This document shows positions 10,601 through 18,156 of a stretch of DNA of 64,000 nt, piece after piece (the first letter of the stretch is position 1; each line of letters opens with the position of its first letter). This stretch comes from Alistipes timonensis JC136 (GTDB lineage Bacteria > Bacteroidota > Bacteroidia > Bacteroidales > Rikenellaceae). Location: assembly GCF_900107675.1 (NCBI RefSeq), contig NZ_FNRI01000007.1:1-64000 (forward strand). The letters are read 5' to 3'. Below the pieces are notes generated by a model. That model was not told the DNA's origin. It was given only the letters and a program-made list of their open reading frames with translations, and did no database searches. The position numbers and the translations under genes are program-made.

Positions 10601-10966
10601 GGCAGGAGCAGGTTTGTAAAGCACAATGTGACGGCCTTCGAGTTTGGCGCGAATCCCCTGCTCAGCCAACACGCCGTCAAGCAGTTTCAGCACGTTCTGG
10701 CTCTGTGCTTCGACCGAAACACGCCTGCTCAGGTCGATTTCACTTTCACGATACCAGAACGAGTAGCCGCTCTCTTTCTTTACCGCCTCGATCACTTCAT
10801 GCACGGTGACGTTCTTCAGCGTCAACGAAATCACAGGGTTCTGAGCATAAAGCGCCTGCGCTGCAACCATAAACCAACACAGCACCAGCAATCCGCTCAG
10901 CCGACACAATGCCCGCCGGCCCAAAAGGTCCAGGAAAGACCTCCTGCTGGAAAAATTTTTACTCAT
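7625..10966 (-). CDS. SusC/RagA-family TonB-dependent receptor with STN domain
   Basis: A 1113-residue outer membrane importer. After a signal peptide come an STN domain (about residues 45-115, VISLTLKNVTVHEVIEAV), a carboxypeptidase-D-like domain (about 128-215, YQLTGRVETESGAPIVGAS), a TonB plug (MLDDVVVIGYGVQKK and DGMEYSLNELNPGDIETISVL) and a 22-strand barrel ending in NFGFNITF. The STN domain is the part that in FecA-type receptors talks to a membrane anti-sigma factor, which fits the fecR and fecI-type genes just upstream. The barrel contains the usual GSSKFAKGNRWAFFPA and DALRGSVG-like segments of the family. Substrate unknown, probably an oligosaccharide. Confidence 0.95.
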   Translation of the reverse strand: MSKNFSSRRSFLDLLGRRALCRLSGLLVLCWFMVAAQALYAQNPVISLTLKNVTVHEVIEAVKKESGYSFWYRESEIDLSRRVSVEAQSQNVLKLLDGVLAEQGIRAKLEGRHIVLYKPAPAGPNKEYQLTGRVETESGAPIVGASVIVEGTSNGMVTNSKGEFALNVTAGAVLNVSFIGYDAQQVSVGNRTHLTVALKENAQMLDDVVVIGYGVQKKVNLTGSVAVRQMSEIENQPLTHASQALYSMPGVYINQASAKPGSDGATIRIRGVGTMSSSSPMVLVDGMEYSLNELNPGDIETISVLKDASASIYGSKAANGVILITTKQARKGEPVVKLSANFGIQSATYVPDVVTDPIQYMRMRNQAELNEGKLTVTYNEDDILEYEEGMKHDRYIYPASDWYDLCYENGFLQQYNARVSGGTDKISYSLGGGYMNQRGIMVANDNAERFSWDMKINAQVTKRLKVGVSLLGNLRYNTDPIYGISTTVNVINRALPIFSTQLPDGKWLSTWLSTPGRNNPENPLMELHEGNTRRQFHRMLGKINIGYDLPWGIKYNANMGYVKIDHYSKDFKHAMYTYNPKTLERKDFSAYVSAKDWDNNSINFTFYNTLSWGKSFGGNHNFNVMVGTEYKRYDSKNFQAKKRDYFNNQLTALSVGATMDEISGGSSLDLLFSYFGRITYDYKEKYLIDLTARYDGSSKFAKGNRWAFFPAVSVGWRIDKENFLKDVRQINVLKLRGSVGEMGNQAIGNYEYLMAVLASKDYNYSFGDVLSGGAAIKDFVDENISWETTRTYNLGLDFEAFDHRLLFSADLYKKRTEGILRDVKIPAQIGNLNGPKQNIGVVANDGIELNLQWRSTVKNFRYSVGGNFCYNKNIVVDLDGQEYIKTFNIIREGEPIDAWYLYQADGFYNSYEEIANSVTVGSGVKPGYIRYKNLNNDDKIDDNDRAVSGNLTPSITYAFNFSLGWKGLELSAQFQGVADVSTYLSGNLAAPFWNGAGVLKEWATDAWTPENHDARLPILHTATGAPEMHNYKNTQWLYDASYLRCKQLQLSYTLPKKWISKLGMSQCQIFVNGENLFTISPLKMFDPEIDLSSTNLMQYPSLRTINFGFNITF

Positions 10967-11011
10967 AAGAATTAAAATTTAGGTTATAGTGAAAAAAAGT
11001 TGGGTTGATAT

Positions 11012-11959
11012 TTATCGGTTTCTGTATAATTCGAAGCGGTTCTTATGGCTCCGGCAAAGAATGCGGCTGTCGGCCGAAATAATCCGCATGATCTCGTGTA
11101 TATTCTCGCCATCGACAAATTCACCCGTAAAACAGGTTTTCCGCAATTGTTCGTCGGCAATCAGAATATCGACATTGAATTGTCGTTCAAGGCTCCGGGC
11201 GATCGCCTCGAGCGGCTCGGCCTGAAAATAAAGTTTGTCCTCGCACCACGAAAGCACATGTTCGACATTCACCCGGCGCAACGACAGCAGCCCGAAAGAT
11301 TTCTCAAAAAACGCCTGCTCCCCGGGGCGCAGCCGCACGCACCGCGACCCAGGGCCGCCATCTACCAGCAGACTTCCCGTTGCAAGCGTAATCTGAAAAT
11401 CCTCGTCCTCCGAGTAGGCATGCACGTTGAAAGTCGTGCCGAGAACCGTCGAGGCAACCTGCCCCGTCACCACTACGAAAGGCTTACGGGCATCGTGCTC
11501 GACCTCGAAATAGGCCTCGCCATCCACTTCCACACGGCGTTCGTCCCCGAACAAGGCCGGATAGACAATGCGTGTGCCTCCGTTGAGCCGCACGCGGGAA
11601 CCGTCGGGCAACACCACGTCAGATTTTACCCCCAAAGGCGTCGAAACGCTTACGGGCTGCGCGGCAGCAACCAGACGGTTCTCGGTGTGGAATCCACCCA
11701 GCAGCCAGCTGCCGCAGACAGCGCATGCCGCCACGACCGCAGCCGCAGCGTAACGCGCAATCCGCAGGCGCAATCCCCGGCGGCGGATACGCATCCGCAC
11801 GTCGGCCCACACCTGTTCACGCATCCCGTCAGCCATGGCATCGACCTCCGCCCCTACACGTATACCATCCAGCAATTCGGACAGCCTCCGGCGGTCGCGC
11901 TCCGTTCCCTCAATCAGTTCCAATATTTCCGATTCCTTTCGTGCGTTCTGAAATTGCAT
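11012..11959 (-). CDS. FecR-family anti-sigma factor
   Basis: A 315-residue membrane anti-sigma factor. I place the start at the ATG at 11959 (MQFQNARKES) because a longer reading would start inside the hairpin at 11991-12029. A cytoplasmic N-terminal sigma-binding helix bundle is followed by one membrane helix at about residues 67-88, then the periplasmic FecR domain (STPLGVKSDVVLPDGSRVRL, VDGEAYFEVEHD) and a C-terminal DUF4974-type domain (FQAEPLEAIARSLE). It would sense SusC occupation through the STN domain and release the sigma factor encoded upstream. A -7-like TATACTTG just upstream on the minus strand suggests that it can be transcribed by itself. Confidence 0.9.
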   Translation of the reverse strand: MQFQNARKESEILELIEGTERDRRRLSELLDGIRVGAEVDAMADGMREQVWADVRMRIRRRGLRLRIARYAAAAVVAACAVCGSWLLGGFHTENRLVAAAQPVSVSTPLGVKSDVVLPDGSRVRLNGGTRIVYPALFGDERRVEVDGEAYFEVEHDARKPFVVVTGQVASTVLGTTFNVHAYSEDEDFQITLATGSLLVDGGPGSRCVRLRPGEQAFFEKSFGLLSLRRVNVEHVLSWCEDKLYFQAEPLEAIARSLERQFNVDILIADEQLRKTCFTGEFVDGENIHEIMRIISADSRILCRSHKNRFELYRNR

Positions 11960-11990
11960 AGTTTTCTGCCGTTTACAAGTATAGAGTACC

Positions 11991-12029
11991 AAAGCCGCGG
12001 TTCCGTTTAAGGGAACCGCGGCTTTTTTT
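11991..12029 (+). terminator. Strong hairpin between sigma and fecR genes
   Basis: A perfect 14-bp stem (AAAGCCGCGGTTCC with its complement) and a 7-base loop are followed on the plus strand by a run of seven T. It reads as a terminator for transcripts moving in the plus direction, that is, antisense to the sigma-fecR pair. On the minus strand only three T follow, so it would stop sigma-to-fecR readthrough weakly. Confidence 0.6.
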
Positions 12030-12050
12030 CATTTTTCATTCCGACAAAGC

Positions 12051-12672
12051 TCAAAGACGGCCTGAAAAAAGCAACAACAGCAAAGAAATCAGTTTCAGGT
12101 CAGGATAATATTTGCGAACGCCTGCTACGATACGGTCGACGGCAAGTTTGAGTTGCACACGCACCGTACTTTCAGAAAGAGACAAAATTTCGGCAATCTC
12201 ACGCGACGAGAGACACTCTTGCCGATTAAGCAGGAACACCGTACGACAACGTTCAGGAAGGTTATTGACCAGACGGCCTATCAATTCCTCCAACTCCGAC
12301 TCTATCAGATGGCTATCGGAAGCCTCCCCATCGAGGGGGGGGGGAATTCCGGTCGAGTACCGAGACGGGAATCTCTTCGAGCGAAAGACAGCGGCGACGT
12401 GTCCGGCATTCCCTCAGATAACGGTTCGATTCGTTTCGGGCAACGATGTAGAGATAAGCATCGATATTGCTTATCCGCCTAAGCGAAACGCGGGACTTCC
12501 AGATCGCAACGAAAACATTGCTCACGACCTCGCCGCAAGCCTCCTTGTTCCGCAGGAAATAGTAAGTGAACCGAAAAATGCTCTGGTAATATAAATCATA
12601 GAAAACCCGGAAAGCATAATCGTCGTTCTCGCTTACGGAAATAAGCAAATCGTTAAGTTTCTTTTTCTCCAT
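12051..12672 (-). pseudogene. ECF (FecI-like) sigma factor, frame broken at a C10 tract
   Basis: Two overlapping-strand pieces make one RNA polymerase sigma-70 factor of the ECF type. The N-terminal piece (start near 12672, MEKKKLNDLL; an upstream ATG at 12702 is possible) has sigma region 2 (AFRVFYDLYYQSIFRF, VFVAIWKSR). The C-terminal piece has sigma region 4 (LPERCRTVFLLNRQ, SREIAEILSLSESTVRVQL). They are in different frames, separated at a run of ten C (coding strand; plus-strand G at 12335-12344). With nine or twelve C the frame is continuous and runs through LDGEASDSHLIESE into region 4, giving a normal 206-residue ECF factor. As written the protein stops shortly after the tract and lacks region 4. 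It should drive the SusCD operon with the FecR gene downstream. Confidence 0.85.
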
Positions 12673-12820
12673 GCTTGGCATGTTCAAGCTTTTCGAACGC
12701 AAAAATAATCATTATATCCAAAACGAGATGTAGTTTTCAGATCGCCTCCGATACGCTCCTAATAAATGACATTCTTTGCGCCGACAGAAAAGCCTCCTGT
12801 AATCTATTAATTATCAAGCA
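12673..12820. other. Intergenic region before the sigma factor gene
   Basis: About 150 bases between the glycosidase stop and the sigma factor start. It is AT-rich and should carry the sigma factor promoter; I see no gene or strong hairpin in it. Confidence 0.4.
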
Positions 12821-14866
12821 TTATTTTAGCAATACGCGAAGTATAGCGCCAGGCTTCAGAATATGAATTTGCGGGTTCTTATCCTGCCGGCGAAGCGTGA
12901 CGCGGAGCCTGTCGGACGCGACACGCTCGATTTCGAGGTCGAAATCGCTCCCGAAAGCCCGTATATGGCGCAAGGCCGCACGATCCCAAGCGGCCGGCAA
13001 CGAAGGAGTCATCTCAAAAGATCTGAATCCCGTCGGACGAATGCCGAACAATCCTTCGGTAAAAATACGGCAGTAGAGGCCGCTCTCGGCAGAAAGCTGC
13101 CGCATCGAACCGGAGCCTTCGGGCCATGCCTCGATAAAATAGGGGACATGATTGCCCGTAAGGCGCCGAGCTGTAAACCGATGCAAAAAATCGCCCGCCT
13201 TATCGGCGCAGCCTGCCCGGAAAATACCCCGCAGGGCATAGAGCGTCGAGCGATCCCAGAAAACCGAGTCGCCCTGTTCCGTCAGCAGGCCGTCCTCCGT
13301 ATGGAGTTCGGGGCCAAGCAGCGCGGCAACCGTCCCCTCACGACGTTCAGAAAGACCGACGACGAGGGGCATGCAGATCCAGGCGCGCAGTTTATCGTTG
13401 ATTTCCGAATAGCGGTAGGCATGATAACCGGCCACGTCACGGCCGAAAAACCGTTCGATGGCCGCGGCCAGCTCCCGGGCCTGACGCAAATAGGCGTTCG
13501 TCTGCGACGGTTTCACACCGATTTCCCGGCCCAGTGCAGCAGCCGACAACAGCGCGTCGTAATAGAGCGCAGAGGTGGCCAGATTGGTCCGTCCGACAGG
13601 GAAACGCCCTTCCAGTTCGTCGGAATCCGACGCCACGACTCCGTCGGCGGTCCGGTTGCGACGGCAATACTCCAGACACCATTCGACTAACGGCCACAAC
13701 TCTTCAGCTTCGGTGCGGTCGGCACGAGCAAGGGCATAACGGGCTGCCCCGTTCGCACACATTGCAGCATCGCCGCGGTCTCCCGCCCCATTCCAGATAT
13801 CCGTACCCTCGGCGATGATCGAACTGGGCAGAGGCCGATAGTCGGCATTCATGAAACGAGCGAAATGGCGGAATGTGTTGATGGCCGATTCATTGGCCGT
13901 CGCATAGCCCAGAAAAGGGAAGAACGGAATCACGTATTCGCACTGGTCGTTGGTCCATACCGCCGCATAGAAAACCTCGCCGCCGGGAGCGTGCATATAT
14001 CCGCCCCGCGTTCGGATGATGCTTTCGGCAGCCCGGAGTTTGGAAAAATGAAACGCCGTATTCAGCACCGAATCGGGCGTTTCGAGCACAAGGCTGTGTC
14101 CGATGTCCTCCCGTATGAACGCACGGCGCGCAGCCAGCTCCGCGGCGACGTCCGGACGTCGGGGATTTTCACCCTTGCGGTATGCCTGAAACACCGCATC
14201 GAAAACCACCGAATCGCCGGGTGCGACCTCGAAACGTCCGCTGCCCGAAATATCGGCCCGCAGGACGTAACTGCCCTCCATGCCTTTCGCAGGATCGGTT
14301 TCGAACGTCTGCATATATTCCGGGATATAGATCGTACGCGTGCGGTTCGGGCTGCCGTTGCGCAGTACATAACGCTCGCATGTCAACGGCAGGGTCCGGG
14401 AAGGAAAAATAGTCCGGGTCATCGTCACGGCAGGTTCGGAAGCATAGTCCGACACCAATCCCAGTTTCGACCGCCCTGTTCGCCACGTGCTGCGCACCTC
14501 CATCACTCCATCGAACCGCACCTGTTCCACCGTTTCCGACTGCAGGGCGAAGCCGTCCACGCTCAGCAATGACGGTATGTCGGTCGCCATACGGAACACG
14601 AGGCTGGCATGCGTATCGTTCGGAACGGTACGCAGCAAGGGAAAGACCAGGGAACGCTCTTCGCGGAATGCTCCCCGCTCGTCGACACCCCACCGCAAAA
14701 CGAGGGAAGTCGCCTCGCCGGTCATCTCCACACAGTCCTCATGCGGAAGATCGGCTCCGGGCCGCCAAACGATATGACGCTGATCTGTTCCGATCTGCCA
14801 GCGCTGTCCGGATGCCGGCACGACGGCCAGAACAAGCAGACAACATGCTAAAAATCTATTATTCAT
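12821..14866 (-). CDS. Secreted six-hairpin glycosidase-like enzyme
   Basis: A 681-residue secreted protein. The start is the ATG at 14866 (MNNRFLACCLLVL...PASGQ, a signal peptide); an in-frame TTG at 14989 is excluded by a promoter -7 box overlapping it. The first third is beta-sandwich-like, the rest an (alpha/alpha)6 barrel pattern: KLRAAESIIRTRGGYMHAPGG, AAVWTNDQCEYV, AEGTDIWNGAGDRGDAAM, ASDSDELEGRF and YFIEAWPEGSG. These carboxylate-bearing motifs resemble GH families with six-hairpin folds (such as GH63/GH78/GH15 relatives), but I cannot assign a family. It has its own promoter and sits at the head of the polysaccharide locus; it is the last gene before the island. Confidence 0.7.
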   Translation of the reverse strand: MNNRFLACCLLVLAVVPASGQRWQIGTDQRHIVWRPGADLPHEDCVEMTGEATSLVLRWGVDERGAFREERSLVFPLLRTVPNDTHASLVFRMATDIPSLLSVDGFALQSETVEQVRFDGVMEVRSTWRTGRSKLGLVSDYASEPAVTMTRTIFPSRTLPLTCERYVLRNGSPNRTRTIYIPEYMQTFETDPAKGMEGSYVLRADISGSGRFEVAPGDSVVFDAVFQAYRKGENPRRPDVAAELAARRAFIREDIGHSLVLETPDSVLNTAFHFSKLRAAESIIRTRGGYMHAPGGEVFYAAVWTNDQCEYVIPFFPFLGYATANESAINTFRHFARFMNADYRPLPSSIIAEGTDIWNGAGDRGDAAMCANGAARYALARADRTEAEELWPLVEWCLEYCRRNRTADGVVASDSDELEGRFPVGRTNLATSALYYDALLSAAALGREIGVKPSQTNAYLRQARELAAAIERFFGRDVAGYHAYRYSEINDKLRAWICMPLVVGLSERREGTVAALLGPELHTEDGLLTEQGDSVFWDRSTLYALRGIFRAGCADKAGDFLHRFTARRLTGNHVPYFIEAWPEGSGSMRQLSAESGLYCRIFTEGLFGIRPTGFRSFEMTPSLPAAWDRAALRHIRAFGSDFDLEIERVASDRLRVTLRRQDKNPQIHILKPGAILRVLLK

Positions 14867-14986
14867 CTTTTTTACTTTTTCAAATCGTCGATCCGTATAT
14901 CGAACCGGCCGTAATCGGCCGTCCGCCAGGCATTCCGCACCGTGATGCGCGACAGAATAGACCGCAGCGAGAAATTGAACTATACA

Positions 14987-14994
14987 CAAATATA
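14987..14994 (-). promoter_or_regulatory. -7 box of the glycosidase gene
   Basis: On the minus strand TATATTTG, matching the Bacteroidota consensus TAnnTTTG, about 120 bases upstream of the ATG at 14866. Transcription would start near 14980, leaving a leader of about 110 bases. Confidence 0.5.
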
Positions 14995-15294
14995 AAACTT
15001 TATTGTAATAATTCGCACAATTATATACTTCGAGAAAAAATTGGTGACCTCAACTTCGACCACCCAGATATATCGAAAGAAGAGATGCTTCGACCCTCGA
15101 CAAAGTAATCAGGGACAAAAATATAAAAGACTCAGACATAACAAAAACATGCTGCCACCAAGGAAGCAATTCTGCATCCAAGAACTTAACCCCTAGAGAT
15201 AAAATGGAACTTAAAAAAGATTTTGTGTTCCATTTGTGTTCCAGTAAACGAAATCAGCCACCTGCAGATTTTTGCAAGTGGCTGATTCTCTGTT
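14995..15294. other. Gene-poor flank left of the island
   Basis: No credible gene. This stretch holds the upstream region of the glycosidase promoter and, at 15252-15287, the displaced terminator of the tRNA-Pro gene. It represents the original downstream side of the tRNA gene before the element inserted. Confidence 0.5.
15252..15287 (-). terminator. Terminator hairpin of the former tRNA-Pro gene
   Basis: A 10-bp stem AATCAGCCAC with its complement GTGGCTGATT, extended inside by a second short stem, lies 8 bases beyond the 3' end of the partial tRNA copy at 15295. This is where the terminator of the minus-strand tRNA-Pro gene would be before integration, so the left flank is the ancestral tRNA downstream region. 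Confidence 0.55.
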
Positions 15295-15341
15295 GTCGGG
15301 GTGACTGGATTCGAACCAGCGACCACACGCCCCCCAGACGT
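15295..15341. repeat. Left attachment repeat (partial tRNA-Pro copy)
   Basis: A 47-bp sequence identical to 28637-28683. It contains the tRNA-Pro 3' end, T arm and anticodon arm up to the base before GTACTCT of the intact gene, after which the two copies diverge at once. It marks the left end of the element. Confidence 0.92.
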
Positions 15342-15599
15342 TCCTCAAAATAAATAAATTGCTATTATACAGTAATTTACAAACACGAATGCTCTGCGGT
15401 TTACACGTTGGTTTACACAGTTACAGAAACCATGATTGATTAATAAATAGGTGAATTAGCTGTATATCTTATAGATACATAGATAAAAGCCATCATTAGA
15501 TACTAAAAAATCGGCGAAAAATTTTCCCCTCTCGCCGTTCGTCTGTTTTCAGCAATTTTCAGTAGCTTTGATTTCTATATTAAAAATTGTATTTTTGAT

Positions 15600-17111
15600 A
15601 TGCGTAATAACCCAAGCATTATGAACGATATTATTCCGATAGATTCCGAAGTCACGACTTTTTCTGAATATCTTAATAATAATTGTCGAGGTATTCTGTC
15701 TGCACGATTTGGAGACGGAAAGAGTTTCTTTCTGAATGAAGTTAAGAAGCAATTATCCGATAAGTATTTGTTCCTAACAATATATCCTATCAATTATCAG
15801 GTCGCTGAAAACAAAGATATTTTTGAGTATATTAAGCGAGATATATTGTTGCAAATCTTGATGACATCCGAGATTGATTTCTCGGATGAAAAATATGGCT
15901 TTTCATTGAGATTATGGGGATTCTTCAATCAAAATGGGAAAGACCTTGTGTCGGATATTGTTTCTTTAGTTGCATCCTCTTTAGCTAATATTCCCCAAGA
16001 TGCTATAAAAGTATTTCGGGACAACATTGCCAAGTTCAAAAACTTTTCAAAGGAAGTCGGTCATTCCCAGTCCGATAGTATCGAATCATATTTGGATGAA
16101 TTTGCAAGCCAAAAAGGAGGGATATATGAATTTGACCCTATATCACGGATTATTTATCAACTAATAACAGATATTAAAGAAAATAGTGGCAAGCAAGTTA
16201 TCCTTGTTATTGAAGATATGGATAGGATTGATCCTGCCCATATATTCCGCATCCTCAATGTATTTTCTGCGCATTGGGATATGCAAGATTATTCAGAACA
16301 AAAACTTGCACATGGCAACCCTTTGAATAAATACAATTTCGATAAAATATTGCTGGTCTGTCATTTTCAAAACATCAAGAATATCTTTCATCATTTATAT
16401 GGAGAGAGAACAGATTTTACGGGTTATATTCATAAATTCTCGTCTTCCACGCCCTATGAATATTCATTGAATGATGTGATTGAAGAATGGATTTTACAGA
16501 AAATACCTTTTAGTAAAGATACTTTTTCTGCTATTTGTGAACGATTGGTAGACCTTATTATGCAGAAATATGAGAATTGTGAAAATATAATTACCAACAT
16601 TCGGCACATTACCCATTTCTTAAACCAATCCAATTACAATATCAGAAAAGAGAATATTCCACCGTATAGCTGGCAAAATGGACATAATGGGTTTAATTAT
16701 TTTATCTCCACCTATAATCAAGTTACCCATTTGTTATGTATATTAGAAAACTTTGAAATATCCATTGACGAGTTTTTAGATTCCCAAGCAGATCCATTTT
16801 ACCGACAACTATGTCAATTTATTGGTCAGTGTTGGTTGATTTATCCACAGCTAAATATAGATTCAAATTCTTCAAAATGCAAGTTTAGATTCTCTAATTG
16901 CATAAATAATTCAATATCGTGTGAATGGTCTGGTTATCAAGCGACTTTGCCATGCAAATCAACAAAAGTCGATACGAATCCTATTCTTCAGCGATTTGAA
17001 ATAAAATGGATGCAAATGGATAGTATTTCACACTCATCTTACCTTAAAGAATTATTTCCCCAACAAAGTTATAAAACTATATTATCATTCTTTGGAGACT
17101 ATATCTATTGA
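15600..17111 (+). CDS. KAP-like P-loop NTPase
   Basis: A 503-residue protein with a Walker A motif ARFGDGKSFF at residues 35-44 and a Walker B motif ILVIEDMDRIDP at about 201-212. The EDMDR core is the form typical of KAP-family (STAND-related) NTPases, in which aspartates next to the DxDR bind Mg2+. No membrane helix pair of classical KAP proteins is evident, and the C-terminal half (about 330-503) is unassigned. The start could also be the ATG at 15621, since a -7-like TATTTTTG ends at 15597. It is the first gene inside the left end of the element, alone on the plus strand. KAP proteins in mobile elements often act in phage defence; here that is only inference. Confidence 0.7.
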   Translation: MRNNPSIMNDIIPIDSEVTTFSEYLNNNCRGILSARFGDGKSFFLNEVKKQLSDKYLFLTIYPINYQVAENKDIFEYIKRDILLQILMTSEIDFSDEKYGFSLRLWGFFNQNGKDLVSDIVSLVASSLANIPQDAIKVFRDNIAKFKNFSKEVGHSQSDSIESYLDEFASQKGGIYEFDPISRIIYQLITDIKENSGKQVILVIEDMDRIDPAHIFRILNVFSAHWDMQDYSEQKLAHGNPLNKYNFDKILLVCHFQNIKNIFHHLYGERTDFTGYIHKFSSSTPYEYSLNDVIEEWILQKIPFSKDTFSAICERLVDLIMQKYENCENIITNIRHITHFLNQSNYNIRKENIPPYSWQNGHNGFNYFISTYNQVTHLLCILENFEISIDEFLDSQADPFYRQLCQFIGQCWLIYPQLNIDSNSSKCKFRFSNCINNSISCEWSGYQATLPCKSTKVDTNPILQRFEIKWMQMDSISHSSYLKELFPQQSYKTILSFFGDYIY

Positions 17112-17116
17112 CTTAT

Positions 17117-17488
17117 TTATATAAACTGCTCTAAATACTTTTCATTGAACCCCGTGAGTGGAAATTTGAAATCTTTTTGTGTGCCGTCTGTTGTCGTATA
17201 TGTAAAGCTAACGGCGTCGCTCTTGTTGTGAACGGCAAAAAGGTTTACGCTATCTGCGGAATTTGAAAACTCAATAACGTTAGGCATGATTAGCGTTATA
17301 TCTCCTTTTATATCGTCCAACGGGCAAGACATTGAAACCATCTTCTTCCCTCGTCTTTGGAATGTCATTTTTACGGGTTGCTGTTGGTCGATGTCCAACG
17401 CAAAGAAATAGTAAAAGGTAAACGGAACGGTTTCATCTTCTTTTCTCCCGACAAATAGGCAGACCCCGTAATCATCATCATAAGACAC
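17117..17488 (-). CDS. Hypothetical small protein, 5' end uncertain
   Basis: At least 123 residues, mostly beta-strand-like (CLFVGRKEDETVPFTFYYFF, VKMTFQRRGKKMVSM). No family is recognised. The only start in frame is a GTG at 17488, but coding-like sequence continues upstream (ISYIAKSV and before) to a TGA. A possible ATG, reading MKNRQGKT, lies in the neighbouring frame, and one base deleted near 17520 would join it to this frame. So the gene may carry a one-base frameshift or start at the GTG. It converges on the KAP gene with 5 bases between the stops. Confidence 0.55.
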   Translation of the reverse strand: MSYDDDYGVCLFVGRKEDETVPFTFYYFFALDIDQQQPVKMTFQRRGKKMVSMSCPLDDIKGDITLIMPNVIEFSNSADSVNLFAVHNKSDAVSFTYTTTDGTQKDFKFPLTGFNEKYLEQFI

Positions 17489-17654
17489 GGATTTGGCAAT
17501 GTAGGATATTTGATTGTCATCCCGTTTTTCCTTGCCGATTTTTCATTCTGTTTTTGGTGTTTTATACATTTTAGCTAAAATTTGTAGTGTTATTAAATCT
17601 TTGATTATGATGTAAATATACGAAAAATTTATGAATTATGCAAGTAAAATAAAA

Positions 17655-17709
17655 AGGACAAACTTGTGCAAAGGGTCTATAAGTTAACCCTTTTGCACAA
17701 GTCTGTCCT
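17655..17709. terminator. Long inverted repeat, probable bidirectional terminator
   Basis: The arms AGGACAAACTTGTGCAAA and its near-complement at 17690-17709 form a stem of about 18 bp with few mismatches around a 12-base loop, preceded by AAAAA on the left side. It lies in the gap between the two small minus-strand genes; on the minus strand the AAAAA supplies a T run. Confidence 0.55.
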
Positions 17710-17720
17710 ATTAGAGAGAA

Positions 17721-18104
17721 TCAACCGTTATTCTTCCACAAACAGCCTTTCTTGAATCTTTCTGCCAATATCACACAAATACTGCCCGATATATATAAGA
17801 TAATTCGTGCCATTTGGCCAAATTCCTCTTGCTCGTCTGACAATTCGAAATCTGCCCGTATCTGTTCATAAGATTTCCATTGCCTGTTTGTCATATTCAT
17901 ATCGACAAGCATATTGCTGGTTGTTGTGTTTTGCGGACTTTTCGTAAAATCCGCATATTCACACTCCCAGAGTATGTCTATTTTATGATGCAGTTCAGCT
18001 AACAAGGATTCTGTCTTGTTATCAAAAAGTGTTTGAGAAAAACACTCCCAACCGAATGCTACCAATAATAAAGATAGCCCTATAATTTGAAATTTCTTTG
18101 CCAT
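17721..18104 (-). CDS. Small membrane protein, unknown
   Basis: A 127-residue protein starting at the ATG at 18104 (MAKKFQIIGL); the longer reading overlaps the hairpin at 18116-18147 and the gene upstream. One hydrophobic helix lies at the N-terminus (residues 5-22) and another near residues 95-112 (ARIILYISGSICVILA), with a polar middle. No family is recognised. It follows the BspA-like lipoprotein gene in the same direction. Confidence 0.55.
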   Translation of the reverse strand: MAKKFQIIGLSLLLVAFGWECFSQTLFDNKTESLLAELHHKIDILWECEYADFTKSPQNTTTSNMLVDMNMTNRQWKSYEQIRADFELSDEQEEFGQMARIILYISGSICVILAERFKKGCLWKNNG

Positions 18105-18115
18105 ATTTTTAATCT

Positions 18116-18147
18116 TTCTCCTGCCATGCGGGAACACGGCAGGAGAA
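18116..18147 (-). terminator. Hairpin after the BspA-like gene
   Basis: A perfect 10-bp stem TTCTCCTGCC/GGCAGGAGAA with a 12-base loop, 10 bases beyond the stop of the minus-strand lipoprotein gene. No long T run follows, so it may act as a weak terminator or an mRNA end stabiliser. Confidence 0.45.
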
Positions 18148-18156
18148 GGTTTGCAT

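Noticed and set aside
11619..11961. Small ORFs on both strands inside fecR
   Set aside because: They are shadows of the fecR coding sequence.
15295..15341. Left tRNA-like sequence as a second tRNA-Pro gene
   Set aside because: It has only the 3' half; acceptor 5' strand and D arm are missing.
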